A DNA stretch of 25,977 nt from a virus: IMG/VR virus record IMGVR_UViG_3300004806_000087, positions 1 through 25,977 of that record. One strand, given 5' to 3'. The notes under the pieces were generated by a model. That model had not been told where the DNA came from. It worked only from the letters and a program-made list of their open reading frames with translations, and did not search any database. A program made the position numbers and the translations under genes. Shown here piece after piece: positions 6,291 to 14,352 of the stretch (the first letter of the stretch is position 1; each line of letters starts with the position of its first letter).

Positions 6291-7805
6291 ATGGCAACAT
6301 ATCAACGTCCAGGGGTGTACGTTCAGCAAACGCTAAACCCTATTCAACCAGTTGCTGGTCCGTCATCTAACACAGTTGCAGCTTTTGCTGGTGCTAATGA
6401 CCGTGGTCCAGTAACACCTACTTTGGTTACTTCTTGGAGCCAATACGTAAATCTTTACGGCTCTTGGAACACTGTTCAATCTAACGCTCTTCCACTTGCT
6501 TTGTACATGTACTTCAACAACGGTGGAAACTCAGCATTTGTAAACCGCGTACCTGGCTCAGGTGCTACCGCCGCTACTCGTACATTTAGTGATGCTGAAG
6601 TTCCTTCAGTAGCTACATTAAAAGTAAGTGCTAATAACGTTGGTACTTGGGGAAATAGCCTCAACGTAACAATTGTTGCTAGCGCTGCAACAGGATACTT
6701 TGACCTCACTGTGTACCAGGGCGGAAATACCGCAGCAAACATTGTTGAAGTCTGGCCAACAATTTCAATGACAGCTTCAGATTCACGTTATGCAGTTAAC
6801 GTAATCAACAGTGGCTCTAACTTCATTACCGTAACAGATATGGGCTCTACTGCAACAGGCGCTACTCGCAACCCTACCGCAATTCCTAACGCAGCATTGT
6901 CTTCAGGCTCTGACGGCTCGGCTGTTACAGGAAGCACCATTGTTTCTGCTCTTGGAAACTTTGACACTATCCAACAGTCATTGGTACTTAACATCCCAGG
7001 ATACACAGACTCAACAACTGTTAACGGAGCTATCTCATACGCTACTGGTTCAACCCGAACCAACGACGTATTTGTTGTAGTTGATGGCGTAAACGATACT
7101 GTTGCTAACCAGCTTACATTAGCTGCTACATACACAGCAACACCAGTTGCGGCTGTTTACTACCCACAAATTACAATTGCTGACCCAACTGTTGGTGTAG
7201 GAGCGTCACGTAACGCTACCCTCACTATTGGTGCTGGAGCATCCGTTGTTGGTCTGTACTCTGCTACAGATTCTTCACGCGGTGTCTTCAAGGCCCCTGC
7301 TGGTCTTCAAGCTCGTCTTGCTGGCGTTGTTTCAGTTCCTAACTTGACAAACGCTAACTTGGATTCTCTTAACAGTGCATCTGCTCCTGTTAATGCAATC
7401 CGCTACATCCCAGGCTCAGGCATTGTGGTCATGGGTGCCCGTACTCTACAAGCAGGATACACAACTCGTTATGTACCAGTAGAGCGCACACTCATTTACC
7501 TACAAAAGTCTCTTCAAAGCCTTACACAGTTTGCGGTCTTTGAGCCAAACAACTCAGTACTTTGGGGACGTATTAACGCCACTGTTAGCTCGTTCCTTAC
7601 AGGGTTCTGGTCTCAGGGCGGTCTAACGGGTTCATCGCCATCGCAAGCATTCTTTGTCCTCTGCGATAGCACGAACAACACTCAAGCATCCATTGACAAT
7701 GGATATGTAAATATTCAGGTAGGCGTAGCTCTACAGCGTCCAGCTGAATTCGTAATCATCAACATCGGCCAGTACAGCGGTGGTAGCACCATCACTGTTT
7801 CTTAA
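6291..7805 (+). CDS. Contractile tail sheath protein
   Basis: A 504-residue sheath subunit. It starts MATYQRPGVYVQ, the usual N-terminus whose arm links neighbouring subunits, followed by AAFAGANDRGPV and a strand with SWSQYVNLYGSW, all characteristic of the family. The C-terminal domain (about 360-504) has the conserved YVPVERTLIYLQKSL and GRINATVSSFLTGFWSQG segments, then FVLCDSTNN, DNGYVNIQVGVA and a final PAEFVIINIGQ strand. The middle residues (about 110-300) form a variable outer beta-domain. Strong site AAGGAGA lies before the ATG. It is followed at 15 bases by the tube gene, as in most contractile phages. Sheath contraction drives the tube into the host. Confidence 0.95.
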   Translation: MATYQRPGVYVQQTLNPIQPVAGPSSNTVAAFAGANDRGPVTPTLVTSWSQYVNLYGSWNTVQSNALPLALYMYFNNGGNSAFVNRVPGSGATAATRTFSDAEVPSVATLKVSANNVGTWGNSLNVTIVASAATGYFDLTVYQGGNTAANIVEVWPTISMTASDSRYAVNVINSGSNFITVTDMGSTATGATRNPTAIPNAALSSGSDGSAVTGSTIVSALGNFDTIQQSLVLNIPGYTDSTTVNGAISYATGSTRTNDVFVVVDGVNDTVANQLTLAATYTATPVAAVYYPQITIADPTVGVGASRNATLTIGAGASVVGLYSATDSSRGVFKAPAGLQARLAGVVSVPNLTNANLDSLNSASAPVNAIRYIPGSGIVVMGARTLQAGYTTRYVPVERTLIYLQKSLQSLTQFAVFEPNNSVLWGRINATVSSFLTGFWSQGGLTGSSPSQAFFVLCDSTNNTQASIDNGYVNIQVGVALQRPAEFVIINIGQYSGGSTITVS

Positions 7806-7820
7806 GGAGATAGATAAAAA

Positions 7821-8525
7821 ATGACAAGCAGCTCACTAAGCACATACAACTCAAGTCTGGCCACAGACCCGCTACGCTCGTTTAGGTTCAATGCAACCTT
7901 CACCGCAGCTTCTACGGGTGACGGTGTCTTTGACTCACGAATTGTAAGCAACGGCGGAACCTCTGTTCCTACCACTGGAGTCTCAACTGGATGGGTTGGC
8001 GGTTTCACCAACATCTCTGGTTTGAGCATCAACACTCAAGCTATCCAGTACCGTGAAGGCGGCTACAACACAACTGTCCACCAGATTCCTGGTATGACTA
8101 CGTTCTCGCCACTTTCGTTTACCCGTGGAGTACTCTACGGCAACGACCAAGCAATGACCTGGATGCGCGGCTTGTTTGCCGCAGCGGCTGGCTCAGGACT
8201 TAACCCTTCAGCTAAGGGCGGCACTGCGGCCTCTACTCCTACCTCAACAGGTGGATTTAACGGCCAAGGCGGTTTTCGTGTTGACATCCTAATCACTGTC
8301 AACGAGCACCCAGGAACTGACGTAGTTAACGACGCTCCTCAAATGGCGTTCAAGGTACACAATGCTTGGATTTCAAACCTAAGCTATACGGACTTGGATG
8401 CAACAAACGGAGCAATTCTGTTTGAGTCAATGCAGTTGGTACATGAAGGCATCTCTGTCTTCTTCACCAATTCATCTGGCTACCCAACAGAAGCACCTAC
8501 AGCAGCTGGTCTAAACGACTTCTAA
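7821..8525 (+). CDS. Tail tube protein (T4 gp19-like)
   Basis: A 234-residue tube subunit. N-terminal DPLRSFRFNATF leads to the signature region with VSGF-like FTNISGLSINTQAIQYREGG, followed by TVHQIPGMTTFSPLSFTRGV, where the IPG and ltRG motifs are typical of gp19-type tubes (they form the inner beta-barrel). A loop of about 30 residues rich in Gly, Ser, Thr (near residues 120-150) comes next, then FRVDILITVNEH and a closing AWISNLSYTDLDATN strand. AAGGAG precedes the ATG. The gene follows sheath at 15 bases, as expected. It forms stacked hexameric rings through which DNA passes. Confidence 0.9.
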   Translation: MTSSSLSTYNSSLATDPLRSFRFNATFTAASTGDGVFDSRIVSNGGTSVPTTGVSTGWVGGFTNISGLSINTQAIQYREGGYNTTVHQIPGMTTFSPLSFTRGVLYGNDQAMTWMRGLFAAAAGSGLNPSAKGGTAASTPTSTGGFNGQGGFRVDILITVNEHPGTDVVNDAPQMAFKVHNAWISNLSYTDLDATNGAILFESMQLVHEGISVFFTNSSGYPTEAPTAAGLNDF

Positions 8526-8536
8526 TCATAAACTAC
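8522..8536 (+). repeat. 15-base intergenic element, copy 2
   Basis: CTAATCATAAACTAC matches copy 1 (6256-6270) at 14 of 15 bases. It begins at the tube stop codon and lies 15 bases before the GTG of the next gene. Together the copies flank the sheath and tube genes exactly. Confidence 0.4.
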
Positions 8537-8551
8537 ATAGGAGAATAACAC

Positions 8552-9346
8552 GTGTCACAAATTATCACAGACGCAGAACTAGTAAATCAATTTGCTAAAA
8601 AGGCTATGGAGGAGCCCGAGCAACTCATTGAGACTCGGGCCCCTCTTGGTCCAGAAGTAAAACTTCCAGGCGGGTACATTGAACCTAACGGAGAGCTAGT
8701 GACCACAGTAGAAGTACGAGAGCTTAACGGCGTTGACGAAGAGGCTATTGCCAAAGCGTCTACCACTGGCAAGGCTCTTAACATCCTTCTTCAACGTGGT
8801 TTAGTAAAGATTGGTGGCCGCGACGCTACTAGAGACGACCTAGATAAGTTGTTATCTGGTGACCGCGACGCCATCTTGATTGGTATTCGCCGTATTACTT
8901 TTGGCGAAACTATCGACCTAAGAATACAGTGCCCATCCTGTGGGGTAGAGCAAGAAACATCTATTGACCTAAATGAAGACGTTCCTACTAAGACTATGGA
9001 CGACCCAATCGCGGACCGAGCATGGAAAGTAGAGACAAAGCAAGGTTACGTAGATATAGCTCTTCCTACTGGAGTAACGCAGAGAAAGCTTCTTGAGAAC
9101 TCGGATAAAACTTCCGCGGAAATCAACACCCTTCTTCTCTCTGGCTGTGTGCTATCGGTAAACGGTAAGCCGTCTATTGGAGCCAGCACAGTTCTTTCTT
9201 TGGGTATGGCGGACCGCTCAAAGATTGTTCAAGAAATTATTGACCGTAACCCAGGCCCACGCCTTGGGGAGGTGAGCAAGACCTGCAAGGCATGTGGTGA
9301 AGGAGTCGCACTACCACTTAGTCTTGTTGATTTGTTTCGCCTATAA
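8552..9346 (+). CDS. T4 gp26-like baseplate/tail assembly protein with split zinc ribbon
   Basis: A 264-residue protein with a GTG start at 8552 preceded by AGGAG. The central part (VEVRELNGVDEEAIAKAS, then DAILIGIRRITFG) resembles the T4 gp26 baseplate family, which acts in hub assembly. Two CxxC pairs, C127/C130 and C245/C248, could bind one zinc ion, joined across a 110-residue middle domain. Its place between tube and tape measure is that of tail assembly chaperones in other phages. The ORF stops at TAA 9344-9346, but a second frame without a credible start continues to 9491, suggesting a frameshifted longer product of about 312 residues. Whether the short form is hub subunit or chaperone is unresolved. 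Confidence 0.75.
   Translation: MSQIITDAELVNQFAKKAMEEPEQLIETRAPLGPEVKLPGGYIEPNGELVTTVEVRELNGVDEEAIAKASTTGKALNILLQRGLVKIGGRDATRDDLDKLLSGDRDAILIGIRRITFGETIDLRIQCPSCGVEQETSIDLNEDVPTKTMDDPIADRAWKVETKQGYVDIALPTGVTQRKLLENSDKTSAEINTLLLSGCVLSVNGKPSIGASTVLSLGMADRSKIVQEIIDRNPGPRLGEVSKTCKACGEGVALPLSLVDLFRL
9335..9341 (+). other. Candidate +1 frameshift site (TTT C...)
   Basis: The only region where the gp26-like frame and the downstream frame are both open is 9276-9346, just before the TAA at 9344. Here TTT CGC CTA TAA is read in the upstream frame. A Phe tRNA (anticodon GAA) slipping from UUU to UUC by one base would continue as GCC TAT AAC, entering the downstream frame. Phe pairs better with UUC, which favours +1 slippage. 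A -2 shift gives the same frame. CTT AGT C at 9317 is a second possible site. None is proved. Confidence 0.4.
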
Positions 9347-9491
9347 CGATAAAGATTACGAGAACTTGTTAGACCAGTACGAGTTCTTGACCAGAACATT
9401 TACTGGTTGGCCTTTGTCGGACGTTAAAAACATGTCTGTCAGAGAACGTTGGAACTGGATTGACCGAGCTAAAAGAAATAGGAGGTACTGA
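9339..9491 (+). CDS. Frameshifted C-terminal extension of the gp26-like gene (probable tail assembly chaperone extension)
   Basis: About 50 codons after the shift point, ending at TGA 9489-9491. The peptide reads AYNDKDYENLLDQYEFLTRT, then FTGWPLSDVKNMSVRERWNW and IDRAKRNRRY. It looks like coding sequence: soluble, helical and charged, ending in a basic tail. The frame is open only from 9276; its starts there are GTG codons at 9294 and 9297 with no ribosome site, and they give an unnatural hydrophobic lead (SHYHLVLLIC). Overlapping ORFs joined by frameshift before the tape measure gene are a hallmark of tail assembly chaperones in long-tailed phages. A separately started gene is the alternative. 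The tape measure ATG overlaps its stop by one base. Confidence 0.6.
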   Translation, partial: AYNDKDYENLLDQYEFLTRTFTGWPLSDVKNMSVRERWNWIDRAKRNRRY

Positions 9492-11554
9492 TGGACGACA
9501 GTAAGCTGGCGTTTAACCTATCAGGCCAGGGCGGTAACGGTAACGTGTCCGTTTCTATTACTAATATCAAGAACGATATTCTCGGTCTTTCTAACGTCAT
9601 TACTAACACGCTTCAGCCAGCCATCGACAAGATGGTGCGCTCGCTTAATAGCGTAAAGCTCCCTGGTCTTGTAGACGCTAAAGGCAACCCTATAAGCAGT
9701 GGTGGCGGTGTACCCTCTGAAAAAGTTGCTGACAATGGAGTGCGCACCTCAGCTGGCGGCGGCACTACTGCTGGTTCCAATAAAGTTGCTGACAACGGCA
9801 CAGCTGGAGGCGGCGGAGGCGGAAATGTATTTAACCGAGTAGCTGCGGCTGCAGGTGGGTTTTCTAATGCTGTAGGTAGAGCTCAGGGAATATCTGATGC
9901 CATAGGCAATTTAATACCTTCGACTCAAACTGCAGTTATGCAGGACTACCTAACTAATCGCTCTGCCTTCTTTGGGCAAGGCGGTTATGCGGGCACATTA
10001 GCGCAACAGACCGGAAATGTTCGAGCTCTTCAGCAGGCTCTTGCGCGAAATGGCACGGCGCTTAATCCTATGGATACTACTAACGCCCTTGCTGCAGCAC
10101 AGGCAACAGGGCTTAGCGGAGCATCTAACTTTAATCAAGTAATGCAGGGAGCTGCTCAAGCATCTAACTTTACTCCTGGACTAGGTTTGACTGGGGCCAC
10201 TCAAGAAATCGGCTCTAACCTAAACGCACCTGGAACCGTAAACATGTTGCGTACTATTGGAATTAATTTGCGCGGTGCTAACGGCAGCATGCTCTCTTTG
10301 CCGCAAGTAGTAGACGAAATTTGGAACTATTTAACTCGATATAACGCTGGAAAAGCTCCGGACAAGAAGTCTATTCAATCTTCTTTAATACCTGGTAATG
10401 GTATCTATAACATGTTAAACAACTTGTTTAACGGCGATGCCACTATGGTTCAAATGGTATCTAATATGCTCTTAGCTAAGGCTCAATTTGGCGGACAAGC
10501 TTTGGGAACTATTACTAAAGACCAGCTTGTTGGTGCGGGTATTCAGACACAGACTGTTAAGGATATTGCTAGCCAAACCGCTGCTCAAACAAATCTTTTA
10601 ACTAATACCTCCTCGGCTATATCTGGTGGATATGATGCCGCTACTAAATTTAACACTGCAGTCACAAACTTCCAAAACTCCGTAAACGGATTTACTAAAG
10701 TCTTTGGCTTTGGCAACGCTCTTACTGGCGGTCTTTTGGGCGGAATTATGGGTACAGGAACCAAGGTCCTAGGAAAGTTATTCTCCTTACTTGGTTTTGC
10801 TGATGGCGGTAACGTAAAGCAAGGCGGACCTACTGGCCAAAACGACATCCCTTACATTGTTGGTGAAATGGGACCAGAGCTCTTTGTACCTAAAACTGAT
10901 GGGGTTATTATCCCTAATGACCTTTTAGGAAAAAGAAATAGAGCTAGCGGTGGACCTGTATATGGTCAACAAGACTTTGCTAAACAATTGCTCGCTGGAC
11001 TTGGTGCGCCACTAACCTCTCAAAACATAGCTGACCTTGTTATGTGGGAGGGCAAGGAAGGCGGTAACTGGAAAAACACAGCTAGCTATAACCCACTAAA
11101 TACATCTTACCAAATGCCAGGCTCTGTTAACTTTAACAGCAGAATGTCAGGAAGTGGCGTACAGGCTTACCAAAACTGGGCTCAAGGAGTCGCCGCAACT
11201 GTAGGAACTCTTACTGGAAAAGATGCGGCTTCCCGCGGCTATACCAACATAGTTAATCTGCTTAAAAATGGAACGGCATCTCAAGCAGATTTCTTTAAAG
11301 CAATGCAGGCCTCTGCGTGGGACGCTAACCATTACGCAGGCGGTTCGTCCTCCTCAGCGGTCTCTGCTACGCCAGCTGTTACTGGAAGTTTAGCTGCCGC
11401 TGCCGCATCCGCCGAAGGCCTGGGTTCCACTGGTGGCGGAACAACCGTTAACTATGGTGGAGTTACAATTAACGTAAATGGCGCACAGAGCCCTACGGCT
11501 ACTGCGGCTGCAATCCAAAAGGCGCTGACAAACACTAAGATAGGTAAGAGCTAA
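9491..11554 (+). CDS. Tape measure protein with probable peptidoglycan-hydrolase domain
   Basis: A 687-residue protein with AGGAGG upstream of its ATG and a TGATG overlap. The N-terminal region is helical and Ala/Gln/Asn rich; glycine linkers at about 75-115 interrupt it. A hydrophobic segment (about 410-440) precedes YIVGEMGPELFVPKTDG (around 455-472), a motif commonly found near the C-terminus of tape measures. Residues about 490-620 look like a lysozyme- or glucosaminidase-like fold: ADLVMWEGKEGG, NPLNTSYQMPGS, FNSRMSGSGVQAYQNWAQGV, then a helix. This would open the cell wall during injection. A glycine-rich strand and a final helix follow. Length suggests a tail of roughly 100 nm, using about 0.15 nm per residue. 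Confidence 0.8.
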   Translation: MDDSKLAFNLSGQGGNGNVSVSITNIKNDILGLSNVITNTLQPAIDKMVRSLNSVKLPGLVDAKGNPISSGGGVPSEKVADNGVRTSAGGGTTAGSNKVADNGTAGGGGGGNVFNRVAAAAGGFSNAVGRAQGISDAIGNLIPSTQTAVMQDYLTNRSAFFGQGGYAGTLAQQTGNVRALQQALARNGTALNPMDTTNALAAAQATGLSGASNFNQVMQGAAQASNFTPGLGLTGATQEIGSNLNAPGTVNMLRTIGINLRGANGSMLSLPQVVDEIWNYLTRYNAGKAPDKKSIQSSLIPGNGIYNMLNNLFNGDATMVQMVSNMLLAKAQFGGQALGTITKDQLVGAGIQTQTVKDIASQTAAQTNLLTNTSSAISGGYDAATKFNTAVTNFQNSVNGFTKVFGFGNALTGGLLGGIMGTGTKVLGKLFSLLGFADGGNVKQGGPTGQNDIPYIVGEMGPELFVPKTDGVIIPNDLLGKRNRASGGPVYGQQDFAKQLLAGLGAPLTSQNIADLVMWEGKEGGNWKNTASYNPLNTSYQMPGSVNFNSRMSGSGVQAYQNWAQGVAATVGTLTGKDAASRGYTNIVNLLKNGTASQADFFKAMQASAWDANHYAGGSSSSAVSATPAVTGSLAAAAASAEGLGSTGGGTTVNYGGVTINVNGAQSPTATAAAIQKALTNTKIGKS

Positions 11555-12732
11555 TGAGTGCACCAGTCTCAATTACTTCTGGAAAAGGCGTTGCTTGGCT
11601 AAAGACACAAGGCTACACGCTGTCTCAATACAACGCTAGACCAGATGTAGTTAAGCGCATCCTTAAAGAAGAATTTGCAAACTATGAGTTTCAACAAGGA
11701 AACACTACAGTAAATAACCCTTACTCATTTCAAGGCCCTGCAAATGTCACCGCAAAACAATTAAATGAATTAAACATTAAAAATGGGTTCGGCGGAACTA
11801 AAACTGGACCTGCGCCACAAGCAAATACTCAACCACTACTTGCCGTGGATTTAGCAAAGTTTAACCTTCCGCCGCATAAGTGGAGCCTTCCAATAGACCC
11901 AGCTTCATTGAGCTCTCCTACTGGATACACTAACGCGTCTGACTCTCTTCGATTAGCTCGTATGTGGTTTTACGCTGGGGCAAACGGCGGCGGAGAAATT
12001 AATACTCCTATTAGTCCAACCAGCACTAGTAGTTCAAGTTCTAAGTCAAGCGCTCTTGATAACAACTGGGGATTCCAGTTCTTGTGGAACCCTACCCAAA
12101 TCTCTAACAGCCTAAGCCGTAACATGAGTGTTACGCCAAGCTCAACCGATAGCTACGCTGGTCTAAGCGGTCTATTTACGGCTATGGAGACTGTTCAGTT
12201 CTCTATAGTCATCGACCGTGTTAATGACTTTGCTTGCGCTAAGTATGCTGGGCAGGCGGCAGAAACATCATCTGCTCACACTGAGTCTTGGAGCAGAAAC
12301 TATGACCGAGCTCTTCTCAACAACATAGCTTCTACCTACTACACTGGCGGGTATAACTCAGTTAGCTCATCTAACCCAGTTAACCCAGAAACAGCAGCAG
12401 ATAAGCTAGACCAGCTGTTACGCCTTGGAACTATGGCCGATATTGAGTACATCTTTAGAATGGTAAACGGCTGGGGACAAGTACAAAATAATCAAACCCA
12501 ATACTGGACCAACCCTCTTGGAAAAAAGACTGCAGATATTGCCTTCTTAAACCCAACAGCTGTGGCTATTCAGTTCGGCCCGACTAAAGATAGCTTGTCC
12601 TATGTGGGATGGATTGACAGCATATCTATTGCCCACACCATGTTTACTCAAGACATGATTCCTATTCACTCTGAGGTTCAAATGTCTTTCCTTGGATTCT
12701 CTCAGGTAACTCAATCGGCAGGTGCTATCTAA
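11554..12732 (+). CDS. Tube-initiator/hub-adaptor-like tail protein
   Basis: A 392-residue protein starting at a TAATG overlap with the tape measure. The first 150 residues, with a helical SGKGVAWLKTQGYTLSQYNA segment, are not assigned. From about residue 170 there is GFQFLWNPTQISNSLSRNM, the FxFNPtxIsxSxS pattern of the tube-initiator domain of contractile injection systems (Afp7/PVC7) and phage equivalents, followed by FSIVIDRVNDFACAKYA. In Afp7 this domain is fused to a LysM; here the LysM is the next gene, overlapping by one base. It is likely to join the tube to the hub. The role is inferred from motif and order; a gp48/gp54-like tube-baseplate protein is the same functional idea. Confidence 0.55.
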   Translation: MSAPVSITSGKGVAWLKTQGYTLSQYNARPDVVKRILKEEFANYEFQQGNTTVNNPYSFQGPANVTAKQLNELNIKNGFGGTKTGPAPQANTQPLLAVDLAKFNLPPHKWSLPIDPASLSSPTGYTNASDSLRLARMWFYAGANGGGEINTPISPTSTSSSSSKSSALDNNWGFQFLWNPTQISNSLSRNMSVTPSSTDSYAGLSGLFTAMETVQFSIVIDRVNDFACAKYAGQAAETSSAHTESWSRNYDRALLNNIASTYYTGGYNSVSSSNPVNPETAADKLDQLLRLGTMADIEYIFRMVNGWGQVQNNQTQYWTNPLGKKTADIAFLNPTAVAIQFGPTKDSLSYVGWIDSISIAHTMFTQDMIPIHSEVQMSFLGFSQVTQSAGAI

Positions 12733-13013
12733 TGACTATCTACAAAGGTTCTAGATACGAATACTCTACCGTTGACTTTGTAAGCACCACTGTAAACGGT
12801 GACGCTAACCCTATTGTGTACTACCAGCTTACTAAGCTGCCTAAGATTACCTACACAGAGCACGTATACACTCAAGGCGAGCGCCTTGACCAACTGGCGT
12901 ACAAGTATTACAAAAATCCAGAGTACTGGTGGATTATCCCTGAGTTTAATCCTGAGATAAGTGACTTTACAAATATTCCTACAGGAACGGTAATTAAGAT
13001 TCCAAATGTTTAA
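12732..13013 (+). CDS. LysM-domain baseplate protein (T4 gp53 / P2 gpX-like)
   Basis: A 93-residue protein with one LysM domain at about 45-93: the segment VYTQGERLDQLAYKYYKNPE, then YWWIIPEFNPEI and IPTGTVIKIPN follow the LysM pattern (YtV..GDtL..IA..fyg....w..I...N......l..G..l.IP). The WW pair and terminal IP are well kept. Phage LysM proteins of this size act in the hub or wedge as structural contacts rather than as wall binders. Residues 1-40 form a separate beta-hairpin-like lead. It overlaps the preceding gene by one base and the hub gene by 8. The split from its likely partner domain is discussed under findings. Confidence 0.8.
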   Translation: MTIYKGSRYEYSTVDFVSTTVNGDANPIVYYQLTKLPKITYTEHVYTQGERLDQLAYKYYKNPEYWWIIPEFNPEISDFTNIPTGTVIKIPNV

Positions 13014-14352
13014 TTACGTTACCGTAGACTTTCCAAATACCTCTGTACCCCCACAGCAGGTTTACTCTATGTCTTTTTACCAAAATAGGTACGAGCATGA
13101 GGTTGCGGTAATTAAGTTTAGGGACTGGGGAGTCAGTTACGACACAGTTCAATCAGGCTCCCCTATTACTTTTACTCTTTCTAATAAAGTAAACAGTAGA
13201 ACTTTTTATGGCTACGTTCACCACATAAATCTATCTAGAACTAGCGGAATAAACATAACTGAAGTGGTTGCTATTAGCGCGTCTTTTGTTATGAAGAACC
13301 AGTACCAAACTGTGTACAAAGGCCTTACCGCTGACGCTATTGTTCAACAGATAGCTAAGAGAAACAACTTTGTCTGCTTCTCTGTCCCGCATCCACGAAT
13401 CTACCCACAGGTAGCTCAGGCTGGACATACGGACTGGGAGCTTTGCGTTCGCCTAGCTAAGCAGGCTGGGTACAGTCTTCGCACAGAAAACACTGAGCTT
13501 TACTTTCAGCCTATGCTCTATGACTATACAAATAAGCGCTTAGAGGCCCCAGTGTTTACTCTTAGAGAAGCCAACGACCCTAGCGGTTCTAGCATTTATT
13601 CTTTTGAGCCAGTTGTCAGCGAATCTATGGATTACGACGGTGATATGAAAGCTGCCGTGGCTATCTCTGGCGTAGATAAGTCAACCGTGTCTAGTATCTC
13701 TGTGACCCAACAACTTAGAGCAAAAAACACAAAGACAAAAACTTCGCCCGAGTTCTTTGATAAATATGCAACAGAAGTAGTTGCGCCAGACCCAGCGGTA
13801 GCTCAGTATGAAGCAGAAGCTGCGGAAAACAGAAACTTATTTCCATACAGAGGCACCGCTGAGGTAATAGGCAATCCTTCTTTGCGACCTGATATGCCAG
13901 TCTACTTAGATGGAGTAGGCGCCCACTACACTGGGTACTGGACGGTACTTGGCGTTGAGCACAGAATTCAAGAGACAGAAAGAAACACGCAAACTTACAT
14001 AAGCGTTCTTACTGTAGGCACTGACTCTTTAGGCTCAGCTATTACTTGGAGCGACGGAAAACAAGTCGTCAAACCAAATGAGAAACCAGCTAGAACTATA
14101 ATCCCTAATGTACGGCAAACCAATGAACCTCCTAAGTCAAGGTTGGTAAAGTCGTCAATTAACCTTGGCCCACAAAACCCTGGTTATTTTGGTGTAGCAA
14201 GTAACCGAGCAAAGCCAACTACAAACGGGCAAATTATTAACGGACCTTATTGGGTTACCGCTACTCAAAGCTTAGACCCAGTAGCCGCAACTACATCTAG
14301 CGTTGTTCAGACACCAAATCGAATACTAAATAGGATAGCTAAAACGCCATGA
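13006..14352 (+). CDS. Baseplate hub protein (gp27 / gpD-like)
   Basis: A 448-residue protein with the hallmarks of the gpD/gp44/VgrG-type hub. N-terminal strands (residues 1-90) carry YEHEVAVIKFRDWG and YGYVHHI, the usual first barrel. A mid region has GLTADAIVQQIAKRN, the helix typical of the family. HTDWELCVRLAKQAGYSLR (about 140-160) and the TELYFQPML strand are highly characteristic. A final part (about 280-350) has PSLRPDMPVYLDGVGAHYTG, the common PxLxpG-like segment, and WTVLGVEHRIQE. The last 100 residues are Pro/Asn rich and appear unstructured. The hub is a trimer on which the OB-fold spike, encoded next (ATGA overlap at 14349), sits. Confidence 0.8.
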   Translation: MFNYVTVDFPNTSVPPQQVYSMSFYQNRYEHEVAVIKFRDWGVSYDTVQSGSPITFTLSNKVNSRTFYGYVHHINLSRTSGINITEVVAISASFVMKNQYQTVYKGLTADAIVQQIAKRNNFVCFSVPHPRIYPQVAQAGHTDWELCVRLAKQAGYSLRTENTELYFQPMLYDYTNKRLEAPVFTLREANDPSGSSIYSFEPVVSESMDYDGDMKAAVAISGVDKSTVSSISVTQQLRAKNTKTKTSPEFFDKYATEVVAPDPAVAQYEAEAAENRNLFPYRGTAEVIGNPSLRPDMPVYLDGVGAHYTGYWTVLGVEHRIQETERNTQTYISVLTVGTDSLGSAITWSDGKQVVKPNEKPARTIIPNVRQTNEPPKSRLVKSSINLGPQNPGYFGVASNRAKPTTNGQIINGPYWVTATQSLDPVAATTSSVVQTPNRILNRIAKTP

